Assembly (NCBI GenBank): GCA_016858145.1
Contig: JAEHOE010000001.1
Coordinates: 3,968,001-4,032,000, forward strand
DNA length: 64,000 nucleotides
Origin: Edaphochlamys debaryana
Lineage: Eukaryota; Chlorophyta; Chlorophyceae; Chlamydomonadales
Reading direction: 5' to 3'
The notes below the pieces were generated by a model that was given only the letters and a program-made list of their open reading frames with translations, made no database searches and was not told where the DNA came from. The translations under genes were made by a program, and so were the position numbers. This document shows, one piece after another, positions 47,528 to 58,500 of this stretch. Position 1 is the first letter of the stretch. Every line of letters starts with the position of its first letter.

Positions 47528-47913
47528 TTCTGGAGCCTTTATGCAGTAGGAGAGTACAGCGCGAGGTTGACCCAGGTCATCGCCTGTTGCGTGGGGTGGC
47601 CTGGGTGTTGCAAAGGCACAATGCCGCCCCACCCTGCAGACGCCCCCAGTCCTGGCCACCGCCTTCTCCGTCTCCCCCCCACCATTGAGAACATCCTTTG
47701 CGTGCGGCAGGTCCCATTAGCACCAAAGGGCCCAAAAGGCCAATAAGGACAGTTCATTCAGTATGCCGTTCCTTTCCTTATGCCGTCGGCTGGGCGCCGC
47801 TCCACTCAAGCTGCGCCGGCGCCAAGTGGCTGTTGGCCACGTCTTGCCCCCTGCCGTCGCATACACCGAGGAGGCGCTTGAGCTTCCGCGAGCGAGAGTT
47901 CGGCCCGGGCTCC
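47528..47913. other. Spacer between two tandem minus-strand genes
   Basis: It holds the TraB-like gene's 3' UTR and the promoter of the downstream gene. No TGTAA was noticed on the minus strand and no further feature is seen. Confidence 0.4.
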
Positions 47914-49753
47914 CTAGCTCCTCTCTGCCTGTTCCGCCCCCTGCTTTCCGATGCCCAGGCGGTCAAGCTTAGAGGGGGCGAAGGAGCGCGGCACGTCTCC
48001 GTGCCACAGCGCCGACTTGGGGTTGGCCCACAGCTCCTCGATGTACGGCACGTACTGCCTCCCCACCACCATGAGCACCACCTGCTCGGGCAGCACCTCG
48101 TCGTCCACCAGCCCCGGACCCAGCCCTGCCTCCCCCTCGGCGGCGCCCTCAGGCCCGGCGCCGGTGCCGTCGGCCAGCTGATCTGCGTCCACCCGCACCC
48201 GTCGCACGGACATGCGCTGACAGAGGTCTCGAGCCTGCGGGGTGAAGGCACAGAAACTAGGTGAGGGAATGGGTACAATCACCAAGGAAAATGAAAAAGG
48301 CGGTTGACGTACGCCAGCCCTCTTGCCAGTTGGGCGGATGGCTCCAACCCCATCGCCCTCCAGGCCTCCACCCCCGCCTCTAGGTCCCCGCCCGCCCACC
48401 TGCAGCACCAGGTGCCGAGCTCTCCGGGCGAAGAGGCCCCACTTGAGCGGCTGCAGGGAGGCCTGCAGCGCGTACGCCTCACGGACACTGTCGTACGGCA
48501 GCGAGGCCGCAGCCACCGCCCGGGACACCTTGAATGCGGTGACGGTCTCTGTCGAGGGCTCGCTCGGGGCCTGCCGGGGCCCCGCTGGGCCCGCTGCCTC
48601 GGCTGCGGCCGCCTCCCGCCTCCGCACCGCATCGGCCACCGCCATGTCCCAGGCGGGGTAGCTGGCCGGCAGCATGGCGGCCGCCGCCGCCAGGTCGTGC
48701 TGCAGGCGGCGGGGCAGGTCGGCCTCGCTGAGGCGGAAGTCCGCCACCAGCGAGGCCACCCACTTCTCCTGCAGCCGCAGCGGGGCGTCCACGCTGAACA
48801 CCTGCGCGGCGAGGAGGGTGCGGCCGTTACTCGCGTAATGACGCTCTGCCGTTCTGAACCGAGCTACTGTGTGTGTGTGTAAGCCCAACTGGCAAGGAGG
48901 GTCGTTGGAGCGCCCGCAAGAGCGCTGCCCGCACCTGCACTCCGGCATCCTGCGCCGCCAGCACCAGCGCCGCCAGCTCCAGCCCCGGCAGGAAGCCAAA
49001 CAGCGCCAGCGCCTCCGCCAGCTGCGAGGGCCGCGTCACGTAGTCCACGCTGCCGTACATGCCCAGCACCTCGTACGGGTCCAGCATGTCCCGCCCCACC
49101 CGCGCAGGCACCGCCAGCCCAGGCAGCAGCGCCCGCAGCCGCGCCGCCTCCCGCTCCACCGCCTCGGGGAGCTGCGCGGCCGGCCCTTGCGAGCTGGTGC
49201 CGGTACTGGCGGCACTGTCCTGCCGGCCGTCGCTCTCGTGCGTGCCGTCAGAGCCGGCCAGGACGGCTGCGTCGGGGCGTTCAAGGACTGTCAGGAGCTC
49301 GCTCAGGAGCTCAGGTTGAGGCATGCCCGCCTGAGCGGCCAGGTCGAAGGGCTGCTCGATGGCCAGCAGCGCGGGCTGCACCTTGGCCACCAGCTCCTGG
49401 AGCTCTTCAAGCCCTTCGACGCCGCCGTACGGCCCGTAGTGCACCGTGCCGTACAAGTGCACGCGGGAGTTCGTGGCCGAGTCACGGAGCGGGTGCTTGA
49501 TGGCTTGGCGAAGCCAGGAGGCCCGTGCGGATGCGAGCTCCGCGCGGAGTGGGGCTGGTAGGGGTGGTGGCAGAGGCGCGGACGAGCTGGCAGAGGTGCT
49601 GGGTGCGGCCCGTGAGCTGGCGGACGACCCAGCCGCAGGGGTTGCGGGGGTGTCGGGAGCGGCGGCTGCAACCCGCCAGTGTCTCCGAGCATGCCCTCTG
49701 GATGCCGCTAGCGATGAATGCTCTAATGTGCAACGGTGCAACGCCGATTGCAT
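47914..49753 (-). CDS. TraB/PrgY-family protein, probably organellar
   Basis: Exons, minus: 49753-48935, 48801-48400, 48234-47914; 513 residues. The start is the first ATG in frame. Residues 1-60 are Ala/Ser/Arg-rich (MQSALHRCTLEHSSLAASRG) and resemble a transit peptide. The TraB signature starts near residue 96 with RVHLYGTVHYGPYGGVEGLE and continues LVAKVQPALLAIEQPFDLAA, matching the family's GT-x-H motif and the 'EL/EQ' strand that follows. A variable Ala/Ser-rich insert lies near 150-190. The C-terminal exon contains QVVLMVVGRQYVPYIEELWA, which fits the second conserved strand-helix. TraB/PrgY proteins were named for bacterial pheromone shutdown. Eukaryotic members occur in mitochondrial and plastid membranes, and their chemistry is unsettled. 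The gene is divergent to the lipoyl-like gene. Confidence 0.8.
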
Positions 49754-50078
49754 TCTGCTCACGGAGTACAGACGCGAGCGAGAGCGGTTCCGCGGATGGA
49801 TGGTTCACTGACTCGGTACCTTTGGCTCGCTATAATGACGGTTTGATTGTCAGTGTTACGCTGTGGTATGGCTGCACACCTGTGTGTGGGCTCTGTGGCT
49901 TCATTCGCTGCATGCCTGCATGCCGCCTTGGCGCGATGGGCTGCACCTGGCCAGCCATCGTACTCAGCTATACTTGCACACTCAGCATATGACTTGAATT
50001 CATTGCTGAAAGCATCAACCGTGCCAGTTGACACGATGGACATCGCCCCTTAACCACATCTCTGGCGAGGCCTGCGCA
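49754..50078. promoter_or_regulatory. Divergent promoter region, TraB-like / lipoyl-like genes
   Basis: There are 325 bases between the two start codons. The middle is noticeably richer in A/T than the flanking exons (for example around 49830-49870 and 49970-50020). No specific site is recognised. Confidence 0.45.
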
Positions 50079-51221
50079 ATGGTAATCCGCACCCTAGGGA
50101 GAGCCAGCAGAGTGCTGACAGCTCTGGCAAGGGCGGGGGCGGCAGGGGGGGCCGGAGGACAGCGGAACCCCTGGAAGGTGCCGGGGGCGTCGGCGCTCTT
50201 CGCCACAGACGTGTCCGACACGGCAGCACGGGCGGCGGCAATCGTGCTGCCAATGCCCAAGCTGAGCCACAACATGACATCTGGCCGCATCGAGCGCTGG
50301 CACGTGCGGGAAGGTGAGGAGGGTGTGCGACGGGGTGCAGGGTAGCCAGAGACACTTGCTGGCAAGGCTGTGGGAACCCGAACCCAACGCTTCAGCCCAA
50401 ATGATTGCCAGGTGACGTTGTGAAGGAGTATGACGTGGTCCTCACGGTAGCCACTGAGACTCTGGTGGAGGAGGCCTACCGCCTTGATCAGTTCAAGGGC
50501 ACGGTACGTGCGGAGGAGGGCGTGTGCAGGAGAGGGGGTAGTGCGGGGCAAGTGCCTGCACATCCGACGTCCTCCATACCAATGTTAAAGCACCTCAACC
50601 GCTGGTGATCCCAGTTTAGCCCGTGGGCTACCGAGTAAGTCCTGAAGCTGCTGCGCAACTTGTGTACATGTGGTGAAGCGGCGGCATGGCAATGCTCAGG
50701 GAGACCCCACTCGGGAGACACAGGGAAACCTGCCCACACCTCTTCCCTTGGCGGCGGTGAGACAGCCGAGCTTGATGGCACGGCGTCAATGCTCGTGACG
50801 TCTCCTGACCCGCAGCCCAGAACCACTCGCCATGCGTGATCTCTTCGTCCGATGACGTCCAAGAGCGCAGCTTGGGGTTTTGCAGCAACGGCCAACGGGC
50901 AGTTGTGGACCTATTACCTGCCCTCCTTGCCCCCCTCAGGTCTCCCTGCTGGTTGAGTCTCAAGAGGAGGGCGTGGTGGCGAGGCTGATGGCGGCTGAGG
51001 GCGAGGAGGTGCCGGTGGGCCGCCCCATCATGCTGCTGGCAGAGGGTTCGGAGGCGGAGGCGGAGGCCGTACGGGAAGCGGCGCCGCGGCTGCTGGCGGG
51101 GCTCGAGGATGTCTACGAGCAGGGGAGGGGCAGTGGGGGACCTGGGACCCCTCGGCCTCTGCGAGTGCTGGAGTGGCAGAGCTACCTCAAGGAGGGCCCC
51201 AAGAGCACAGGCTGCCTGTAG
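50079..51221 (+). CDS. Small protein with lipoyl/biotinyl-like domain lacking the usual lysine motif
   Basis: Exons 50079-50313, 50412-50503, 50940-51221; 202 residues. The N-terminus (MVIRTLGRASRVLTALARAG) is a likely mitochondrial presequence. Residues about 58-145 align with the lipoyl domain of 2-oxoacid dehydrogenase E2 subunits: LPMPKLSHNMTSGRIERW matches the E2 start, then EGDVVKEYDVVLTV, then SLLVESQEEGVVARLMAAEG and VPVGRPIMLL. Where E2 has ETDKA with the lipoylated Lys, this protein has an insertion (TETLVEEAYRLDQFKG) and no DKA. No peripheral-subunit-binding or catalytic domain follows. It may be a non-lipoylated structural relative or assembly partner (inference). It is not a complete E2. 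A frame error is unlikely, because the junction phases close and the flanking strands match. Confidence 0.8.
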
Positions 51222-51658
51222 GGCGCGCAGCGTCAGGATGCACGGGGGGTAGGGAGGTACCGTAGGACGGCGTGTCTGACACAGAGAACTGCGTAGGCAA
51301 GGGAGCGGTATGGGGATTCGCGGAAGCGTGTGCCTCCTGGACCTGCCTTCACCTGCCGTGCTTTGGTGCGCAGAGGCCTCTAAGCTCTGCCGCAGAGTAA
51401 GGAAGAAGGGGGCTGTCGAACACTCAACCTGAAGTTGAAGCATTCCGCCATATTATAGTACACCCTCGACACGCGCTGTTGAGTTCGATATTGCCGGCCG
51501 CAGTTGATGCCCGCATATTGTGGATTGTAGATCGCAGATATCGAGACGGGACACACGGGATTGACGGGAGTCCTTTAATGCTTGATGTGTTTGTGTGGAG
51601 CAGACACATATGCAAGGTCCAGCGTGGCCCCAAGACAAAGCAATTAGGAGTACCTGGT

Positions 51659-51663
51659 TGTAA
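51659..51663 (+). terminator. Poly(A) signal TGTAA of the lipoyl-like gene
   Basis: TGTAA 438 bases past the stop codon at 51221, followed after about 850 bases by the proposed start of the channel gene. Confidence 0.55.
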
Positions 51664-52520
51664 CGGTTGAGGACTGTGTGGACTCCGAGTGCCTGCGTGC
51701 AGGTGGAATACAGTGGGGGGGGGAATCAGCTCACACTCCAGGCTGTCAGGGTCGCTCGGCCGCTACCCCCCTCCGGCCCCCTGGCCACCCGCTTCCCACC
51801 CCTCTACTGCCTCTTCCGGTATGCCCTGGACAAGCCCCTGCGGAGCCTCGTAGTCGAGCGTAGCAGAGTGGATGACCTCCCTCATCTCGCCTTCTACGAC
51901 CATGCTCCTTTGCCCCTGCCATCCGCGGCCAGGACCGTGCCCCACCGTGCCGTGACGTACCGACAGGCGTACTACTTGCCCAAGGGCAAACGTTCTTTCC
52001 ATTACACAAGATGGTTCACCGCTTGCTAAGGGTGACATAGCTACCTCTTGGTTGGAACGTCGGAACTGCGCGAGAAGGCTGAAATTCCAACAACACCGAA
52101 CCCACCGTCCGCACGCGTTGACCGCGCCGGCATACCCAGGAGCTTGTGTGCTGTCAGAAGGCTTTATCAGACACATAGGCAGGACGGCCGCGGCCCTCTA
52201 CCCCATAGCATGAATCAGCTTGCGCTTGGCCTCTGCGGCAGGAGTTATCACAAATTGAGAATAGTTTAGCTCTAAAGCAGTTATGGGCGAAGTACAACCG
52301 CATCGGTGGCGACCAGCGCCTCTGGAAAACCACAGTGCCGCGACAGAGGCTCTGCCTCCCTCTGTTCGAAGTTCCTCTGCGATAGCGGAAGCCACAGAGG
52401 CGTCGGCGGAGGCCTCAGGAGGAGGGGTCCTGGCGCCTGTGCCCCCCGAGGTCCCGCCAGGCGCTTTGCTCACCCCCAAAGACGGCCCCCTCCTTAACCT
52501 CGGGGGGGAGCGCTCAACTC
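51664..52520 (+). other. Upstream of the channel gene; possible unassigned exon at about 51705-52028
   Basis: An open plus frame runs to a stop at 52027-52029 and reads protein-like (RYALDKPLRSLVVERSRVDD, then AYYLPKGKRSFHYTRWFTAC). It follows an acceptor-like GCGTGCAG and has no ATG of its own. It could be a terminal exon of an unrecognised gene, a pseudogene piece, or an upstream channel exon if a donor is used. A second ATG frame starts at 52283 but does not join the next exon in phase. Confidence 0.3.
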
Positions 52521-55500
52521 ATGGCCCGCGCCCAACGACGGCCCGCGCTGGTGCGCGCCGGTCGACTACGGGCACCTCGTCCCGGGTGGTCCCGTATAAG
52601 GTGCGTGACACAGCCACAGGGGTGTGCTCCGCCGCCTGCTCTGACTTGGCGCCTCCACCTTGTCCTTGGTAGGAGCTACACCGGCAGCACAGTGAATACT
52701 AAATACTACCCCCTCACTCCTCTGCTCCGGCGCTGGCTGCACTGGCTGACCGCGTCCATCCCTGCCAAGTGCCGGCCTGGCCCCGCCAACCCACAACCCC
52801 AAACCCTGCGCCCCCAGTTCACCCTCGCCGACCTCGCGGAGCGGGCCTACATCGTCATACGCGACCCCGTGAACGAAATCAGCAAGGGAAGCGCACGCTG
52901 GGCGCCTGATGACCCCTTCCACGCGTGCTCGAAGGATGCCATGCCATACCTGCGCGCCTTCCACACGCACCTCCGCCGCGCCCTGGTCCTGGCCAACCTG
53001 GAGGCCTGCCTGGAGCACAACGTGCAGGCGAGCGGGGCGCCTTGGGCGGGATGGGGGTTGCAGACGTGGCTGTGTTCCACGTCTAAGTTGCAGCAGCGGC
53101 GGCGGCCAACCAGGCGGGGGGCCACGAGTGACGGTCTGCTTGGGGGCGGCGGCGGCTACCCTGCCGTGTCGAGGGGTCTGAGCACACGTGGACGGCCCGC
53201 GCGCAGGACGAGCCACGCGAGGGCGAGGACCGGGCCAAGGCGGGGGTGGACTACATGAACGTGCTGAACCCCGTCTCTGAGGGGGACGGCGCGCCGGCGG
53301 CGCCGACCAGTGGCGGAGGCGGCAAGCGGGATGGCGGCCGTGGGCTCGCGGAGCGGGACCTGCGCAACCGGGAGGCACTGCAGCCCATCCTGGCCCTACT
53401 GCGCGCCAGGGCCGAGCAGCCCGCGCTCAGCCCCCCCAAGGAGGCCGAGGGCCGGGAGCACTGCTGGGTGTGCCGAGAGGTCCTGGCCGCCCTGATCGAG
53501 CAGGAGGAGCACGACGCCCTGGTGGCCCTGGACAAGGCGCACAGCGGGGGCGAGCTGCACACCTGCATCGGGCTGCACCCCGCGGCCCTGGTGGCGTTGG
53601 CCATGACGCTGGCCGCCTACCAGCCCTCGGTGCTGGACATGGTCAGCATCAAGGGCAGCCTCTCGCCCTACGACGCACGCAGCAAGTGCAACACCATTGA
53701 AGCTGTCTCCAAGGTGAGGCCGCTGCAAGGGCAAGCAAGGATACGCGAGCAGTACCTTGTGCTAAACCCCTGTGCTGTGCCGGTTCAGGAAGTCAAGAGG
53801 TCCCGAGACGAGCTGGCGAGGGCGGTTGGGCCCGAGGTGAGGGCTTACTGTGGGCCTGCATGCGGACGAGGTGCCTCACACCAATGCCTTGCTGTACCTG
53901 ACCCATGACTCAGTGGTCCTCATCCGCTCAACCCGCTTTCCCCCCAGGCGCTGGCCTACCTGGCTATGCAGCTGGTGGAGTCGGTGGAGGCGCAGGTGGC
54001 GGCGCCGGAATCGCCGCCCATCGGGCTCCGCAAGGCCGGGGGACGCTCGCAGGCGGGGACGGGGCAGGCGGAGCAGGGCGGACACAGGAGGCTCAACATC
54101 AGGGCAACCGTGCTACAGGTGGGTGCCGAGGGCTCAACACGCATGCTCGCCATTCGGCCGCCTAGTGGCGCCGGTAGCTGGGCGCACCACAATGGTATAC
54201 CTGCTTCGCTTGTTCTGCCTCCGCCCCGCCCTCCTCCCGTCGCCTCTCTCTTCACCACTGTCCCATGTCCGTTCCCCCCCCCCCCTCCCAGGCTGCCTTC
54301 ATGTCGGGGTTCTGGGAGCTGGTGGACAAGCTGCTGCCGAGGGTGGGGGAGCCGGGCCTGTCGGAGACGGACATCATCAAGCGGCTGCGCACGGCCTGGG
54401 TGGGGTACATCGGCTTCAGGCCCCTGCAGGACTGGCGCGCCGGCCACCACGCGCAGACGCAGGACTGGCTCGACTTCAAGGCATCCACAGCCCGGGCGGT
54501 GAGTGCGGCTGCGGGCCCCGGCTGCTTCGGTATAGGCCTGCTGGTGGAGGGTGCTGCACCTTGGCCGGCGCCCGTCACGTGGTTGACGCCCGTGCCCTTC
54601 CCCACGCTCGGCGCCTCCAACTCAGATCCTGATCGCACACCGCGTGATCGACACGCTGCGGCGGGGTGACGAGACGCCCGAAGCTGCGCCCGAGGAGCAG
54701 CCGCGGGAGCAGCCGCAGGCTGAGACCAACGCGCTGCAGAAGGCCAGCCGGAAGGTCATTGCCGGCATGGCGGAGGCTACGCATGCCGTGAGCGGCATCA
54801 TGGTGAGTGCGTGGCTGGTTGGCTAGTGATGATGGGGGGGCGCGACCCGTCCCATGCCCAGAAGACGAGGCGTGTGAGTCTTGCTGCCCGCCTCGTGCTC
54901 CCACGGCCCCACAGGCCAAGATGCACCGGCCCAGCCAGACGAATAGCGACGGTCGCGGCACGGCCTCAGGCCAGGCCCCAGCCCAAGGCCAGGCGGTGGC
55001 GGAGGCAACGGAGGACCGCGGCGAGCCCACGACAGCAATATCGGTGTCGGCCACCGATATCGGTGCCGGCAATGGTGACCACGTGGTGACGTTCGGCAGA
55101 GGTGCCAGCAGCCCCACCCGGATGCCCACCCAGCCGGCGCTGTCGCCCGGCAAGGCCGGCTCGCCCAGCCGCAAGTGCGAAGACAATGCAGCCGTGCTGC
55201 CGTTGTATGCGAAAATGGAGCTGACGGAGGACAAGGTGGGCCGCCCTCGTTCAGTCGCAGGAAACCCTGCCCGCTCAGCGGGGCCCTTTGGCCAGCATCC
55301 TCCGTAGAGGGGGTGTATGACCCCAGCTCCTCACTATGGTGATCCTGACCCATTTGCCCTGGCTGCCCTATACGCAGTGGAGCCTCGTGCGGGAGCTGTT
55401 CCAGCGACCTGCAGCATGCAAGCCTCTGGCCTTGGCGGGCATGCATGCGGCAAGTCAGGGAGATCGTGCCTTACGATGTGGGCGCCCTGAGTGCTTCTAC

Positions 55501-58500
55501 CGTCATGACAAGCACACCTAAGACTTACCCGTTGTGCCCTCCTGCTTGACTCCCTCTCTCGGTGGCCAGGTCCTGGCGGGGAAGCGGGAGGCCAACAAGA
55601 AGGCCAAAGAGGCGCGCGAGGGCCAAAGCCGGGAGGGCGAGGGCGGCGTGCGCGACTCCACCGTGTTCCTGCGCGGGAGCACCACCAAGCTGGACGCCAG
55701 CATGCGGGGCTCCACCACCACGCCCACGGCAGCGGGTGCTGCCAGCATGCGGCGTCGGGGCGCGGTGAACCTGGACCTGGAGGAGGAGGAGGAGGAGGAT
55801 GACGAGGAAGCGCGCGAGCGGCAGGAGGAGGAGGCGCGGCGGCAGGCCGAGGAGGAGAGCCGCAGCAGGTTTGTGCGGCTGCACCGCCTGGCCGTGCAGG
55901 CGGCCCACCTGGTGAGCGGGCCGGGTGGCCGGGGGTGGTCAGGGTTGGTGGGCCGGAGCCGCAGGAGCTGTAACGGTATGGTGGAGTCCGTGGACCCCGT
56001 TGCAAGCGTCGGGCCCCACTGTGCACCTTTCCCACTCGCTCATGTGCACCCCAGGCGGTACACTCGAGCTCGCTGTCCACGGTCTCCGATGCGCTGGCCT
56101 GCATGAAGGCGGTGCGGGCGTGGGGAGCGGTGGACCTGTACATGCTCAACGACCTCGCGAAGAAGTTCCCGCTCCAGGTAAGGAGGCAGGAAGGGAGAGT
56201 ATGACGCAGGCCGGCCGGCCTTGCGGGCGGCACCCAGCCTCCTGACCCGCCATCAGCCATACTAGCGCTGAGCACTCGCCGTCCGTCTCACAGTGCGCGC
56301 AGCTGCTGGAGGCCATACCGCTGAGCGAGGTGGACCTGGAGGACAACGTGCTGGTGAGGAGAGGGGGACAGGGCGGCGTACGTAGATGGAGGATGTGCTT
56401 GTAGCTTGGGGCCTGGCTTAAGCGATGCGTTTGGATAGCAGCGGGGGCCCCGCTGCCGGGGCGATGGGGTTTCCGCTGCTCGCTCAGCCCTGCCGCGTGC
56501 GCTCTGCGCTGCCACGTCCCCCAGCCCTTCGGGCTCCCGCCCGGCTTCATGACGGTGGCCGTGTCTGACAAGGAGGCGGTCAAGTTCCGGGAGGAGGGCG
56601 GCACGGGCAGCACGCAGGACAGCCTGCACTTCTCCAAGCAGGAAGACGAGGACGCAACCATTGACGCATGTCTCCTCACTCGGGGTAAGCGGCGCCGACC
56701 CAGGGGTTACAGCGCCCAACGTTCCCCTCTGTGACCTTGTTTATGCAGTTCCGGGCAGCCCATGGCTGCATCTCCTTGCAGTATCCATGCTGTGGCCGCA
56801 TTCGGTCGACCAGCGGCCGCACGGCACTCTAGCCTGCGCTTCAGACTGGACGCCCCCGGCCCCCCCATTCCGCAGGCACCACGTGGGTGGGCATGTTGCT
56901 GCTGTTTCTGCCCTCTGAGCTGCACGGCCCCACCTCGCGCAAGATGCTGCGCGTGGCGGGATGCGCGGTGGCGGCGTTCGTGTGCCAGGGCCCCGGCAGC
57001 TGCGCCGTAGCTGCGTGAGTGGGGTTGGGCGCTTGGGGTTAGGCAAGCATGGAGCGCTGCGTGGGTAGGCTAAGGCCTGGTTTGCTGCCCCCCATGCCAG
57101 CCAACCAGCTGCCAAACTTCATGACTAGCGATGTCTGCAACTGACCGCATCGCCCCTCCTCGTTCCACGCCCTCTTGCCTCAGTATCTTCGCCCTGCTGC
57201 TCCTGGTCGTGGGGCTGGGCACGCGTGCGCTCGTGGCGGTCATTCGCATCCTTGTCTGGGGCGTGCTGGCGCGCTTGTGGCAGGTGCGGACCGGGGGAGG
57301 AGGCACCTGGTAGGCAATAAGGGCCTGCCTGGTCAGCTGCTGGCGTGAATTTCGTGCTCTGACGTCAGAGCATCGCCTGTGCCCTGGCCTGCGCAGGCGG
57401 TCGTGCGGCACTTCCCATCTCTGCGCAAGATGGTCATCCGCCTGGCGGGCAAGCAGCGCAACAACGCCGTGCAGCAGGGCCACACGCTCAGCGGCAGGCC
57501 GCACGCCAGCGCGCACAGCAGCCTGGCGCCGGGGGCCGCGTACCCCTACCTCGGCAGCCAGGTGCCGCCGGGGGAGGAGAGCGACGGCGACGAGAGCGAC
57601 GGTGAGGCCACGAAGCTGCCCGCGGCGCTGCGCAACGGCGCCGCGCTGGGCACCAGCCTGTGGCGGAGCCTCATCGCGCACGGCCACAACACGGTCGTCG
57701 ACTGGTGGCTGGGCTGGGGGCACAACTCTACAAGCATCAGTTGCCGCCAGGTACTTGGGGCGGGGGGAGGTCGCGTGCGCCGGATGCTGGGAGCCTGGGA
57801 CGCGGCCGTGGTGGGGCGCGTGACCTTCTCGGTACCGATTTGGTTCGCGCTCCCCCCAACCGTGCTTGTACTCATTTAGCCCCCCGTCCTCGCCGTGCAG
57901 GTGCCCTTCCCAATCCCCTACGCGGAGGCTGGCAGTCAGCAGCTGGACACGCAGCTGATGGAGAGGCTTCTCCGTTCCCCCGCCGTGCACCCCAGTGTGT
58001 ACGGCAGCAAGGTGCTGCGGGCGCTGATCCTGTTCAAGTGGAACTACTTCACCAAGTGAGCGCTCGGTCTGGGGCTGGGGCCACGGGCTGGGGCCGCGGC
58101 TGCATGACATGATTCGTCTCGCGTCTTCACGGCGACCAATGTAGAAGGGATGCGCAGGGGAACCCTCAAGGCTTACCCTTCCGCCTGTACTCCGCGGTGC
58201 CAAGCAACTCCTGACCTTGCTGCCCATCGTTCTTGCCTTGTCTTGCAGGCACTTCATTGTGCTACAGGTGCGCGGGCGGATAAAAAGGAAGGGGCGTACA
58301 AGGTTCCCGTGGCCGGAGGACGGGTGCAAGACCCTCATCCGTGGGATGTAGACTCACGTCTGCCTCCTTTCCGTCTCCACAGCTCCTGCTGCACATCGCC
58401 TACATGGCGCTCTTTCTGGCCTACGCCTTTACCATCAAGAACATGGAGGAGGTGCCCGGCCGGGACACGGGGCCCGGCGCCAACGAGCCGGGCTGCAGGC

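Noticed and set aside
48869..48882. Short GT microsatellite
   Set aside because: Only about six or seven repeat units in an intron of the TraB-like gene; such tracts are common in these genomes.
52283..52600. ATG at 52283 as start of the channel gene
   Set aside because: Its frame is at phase 0 at the GTGCGT donor and would meet a stop early in exon 2. The frame starting at 52521 joins in phase.
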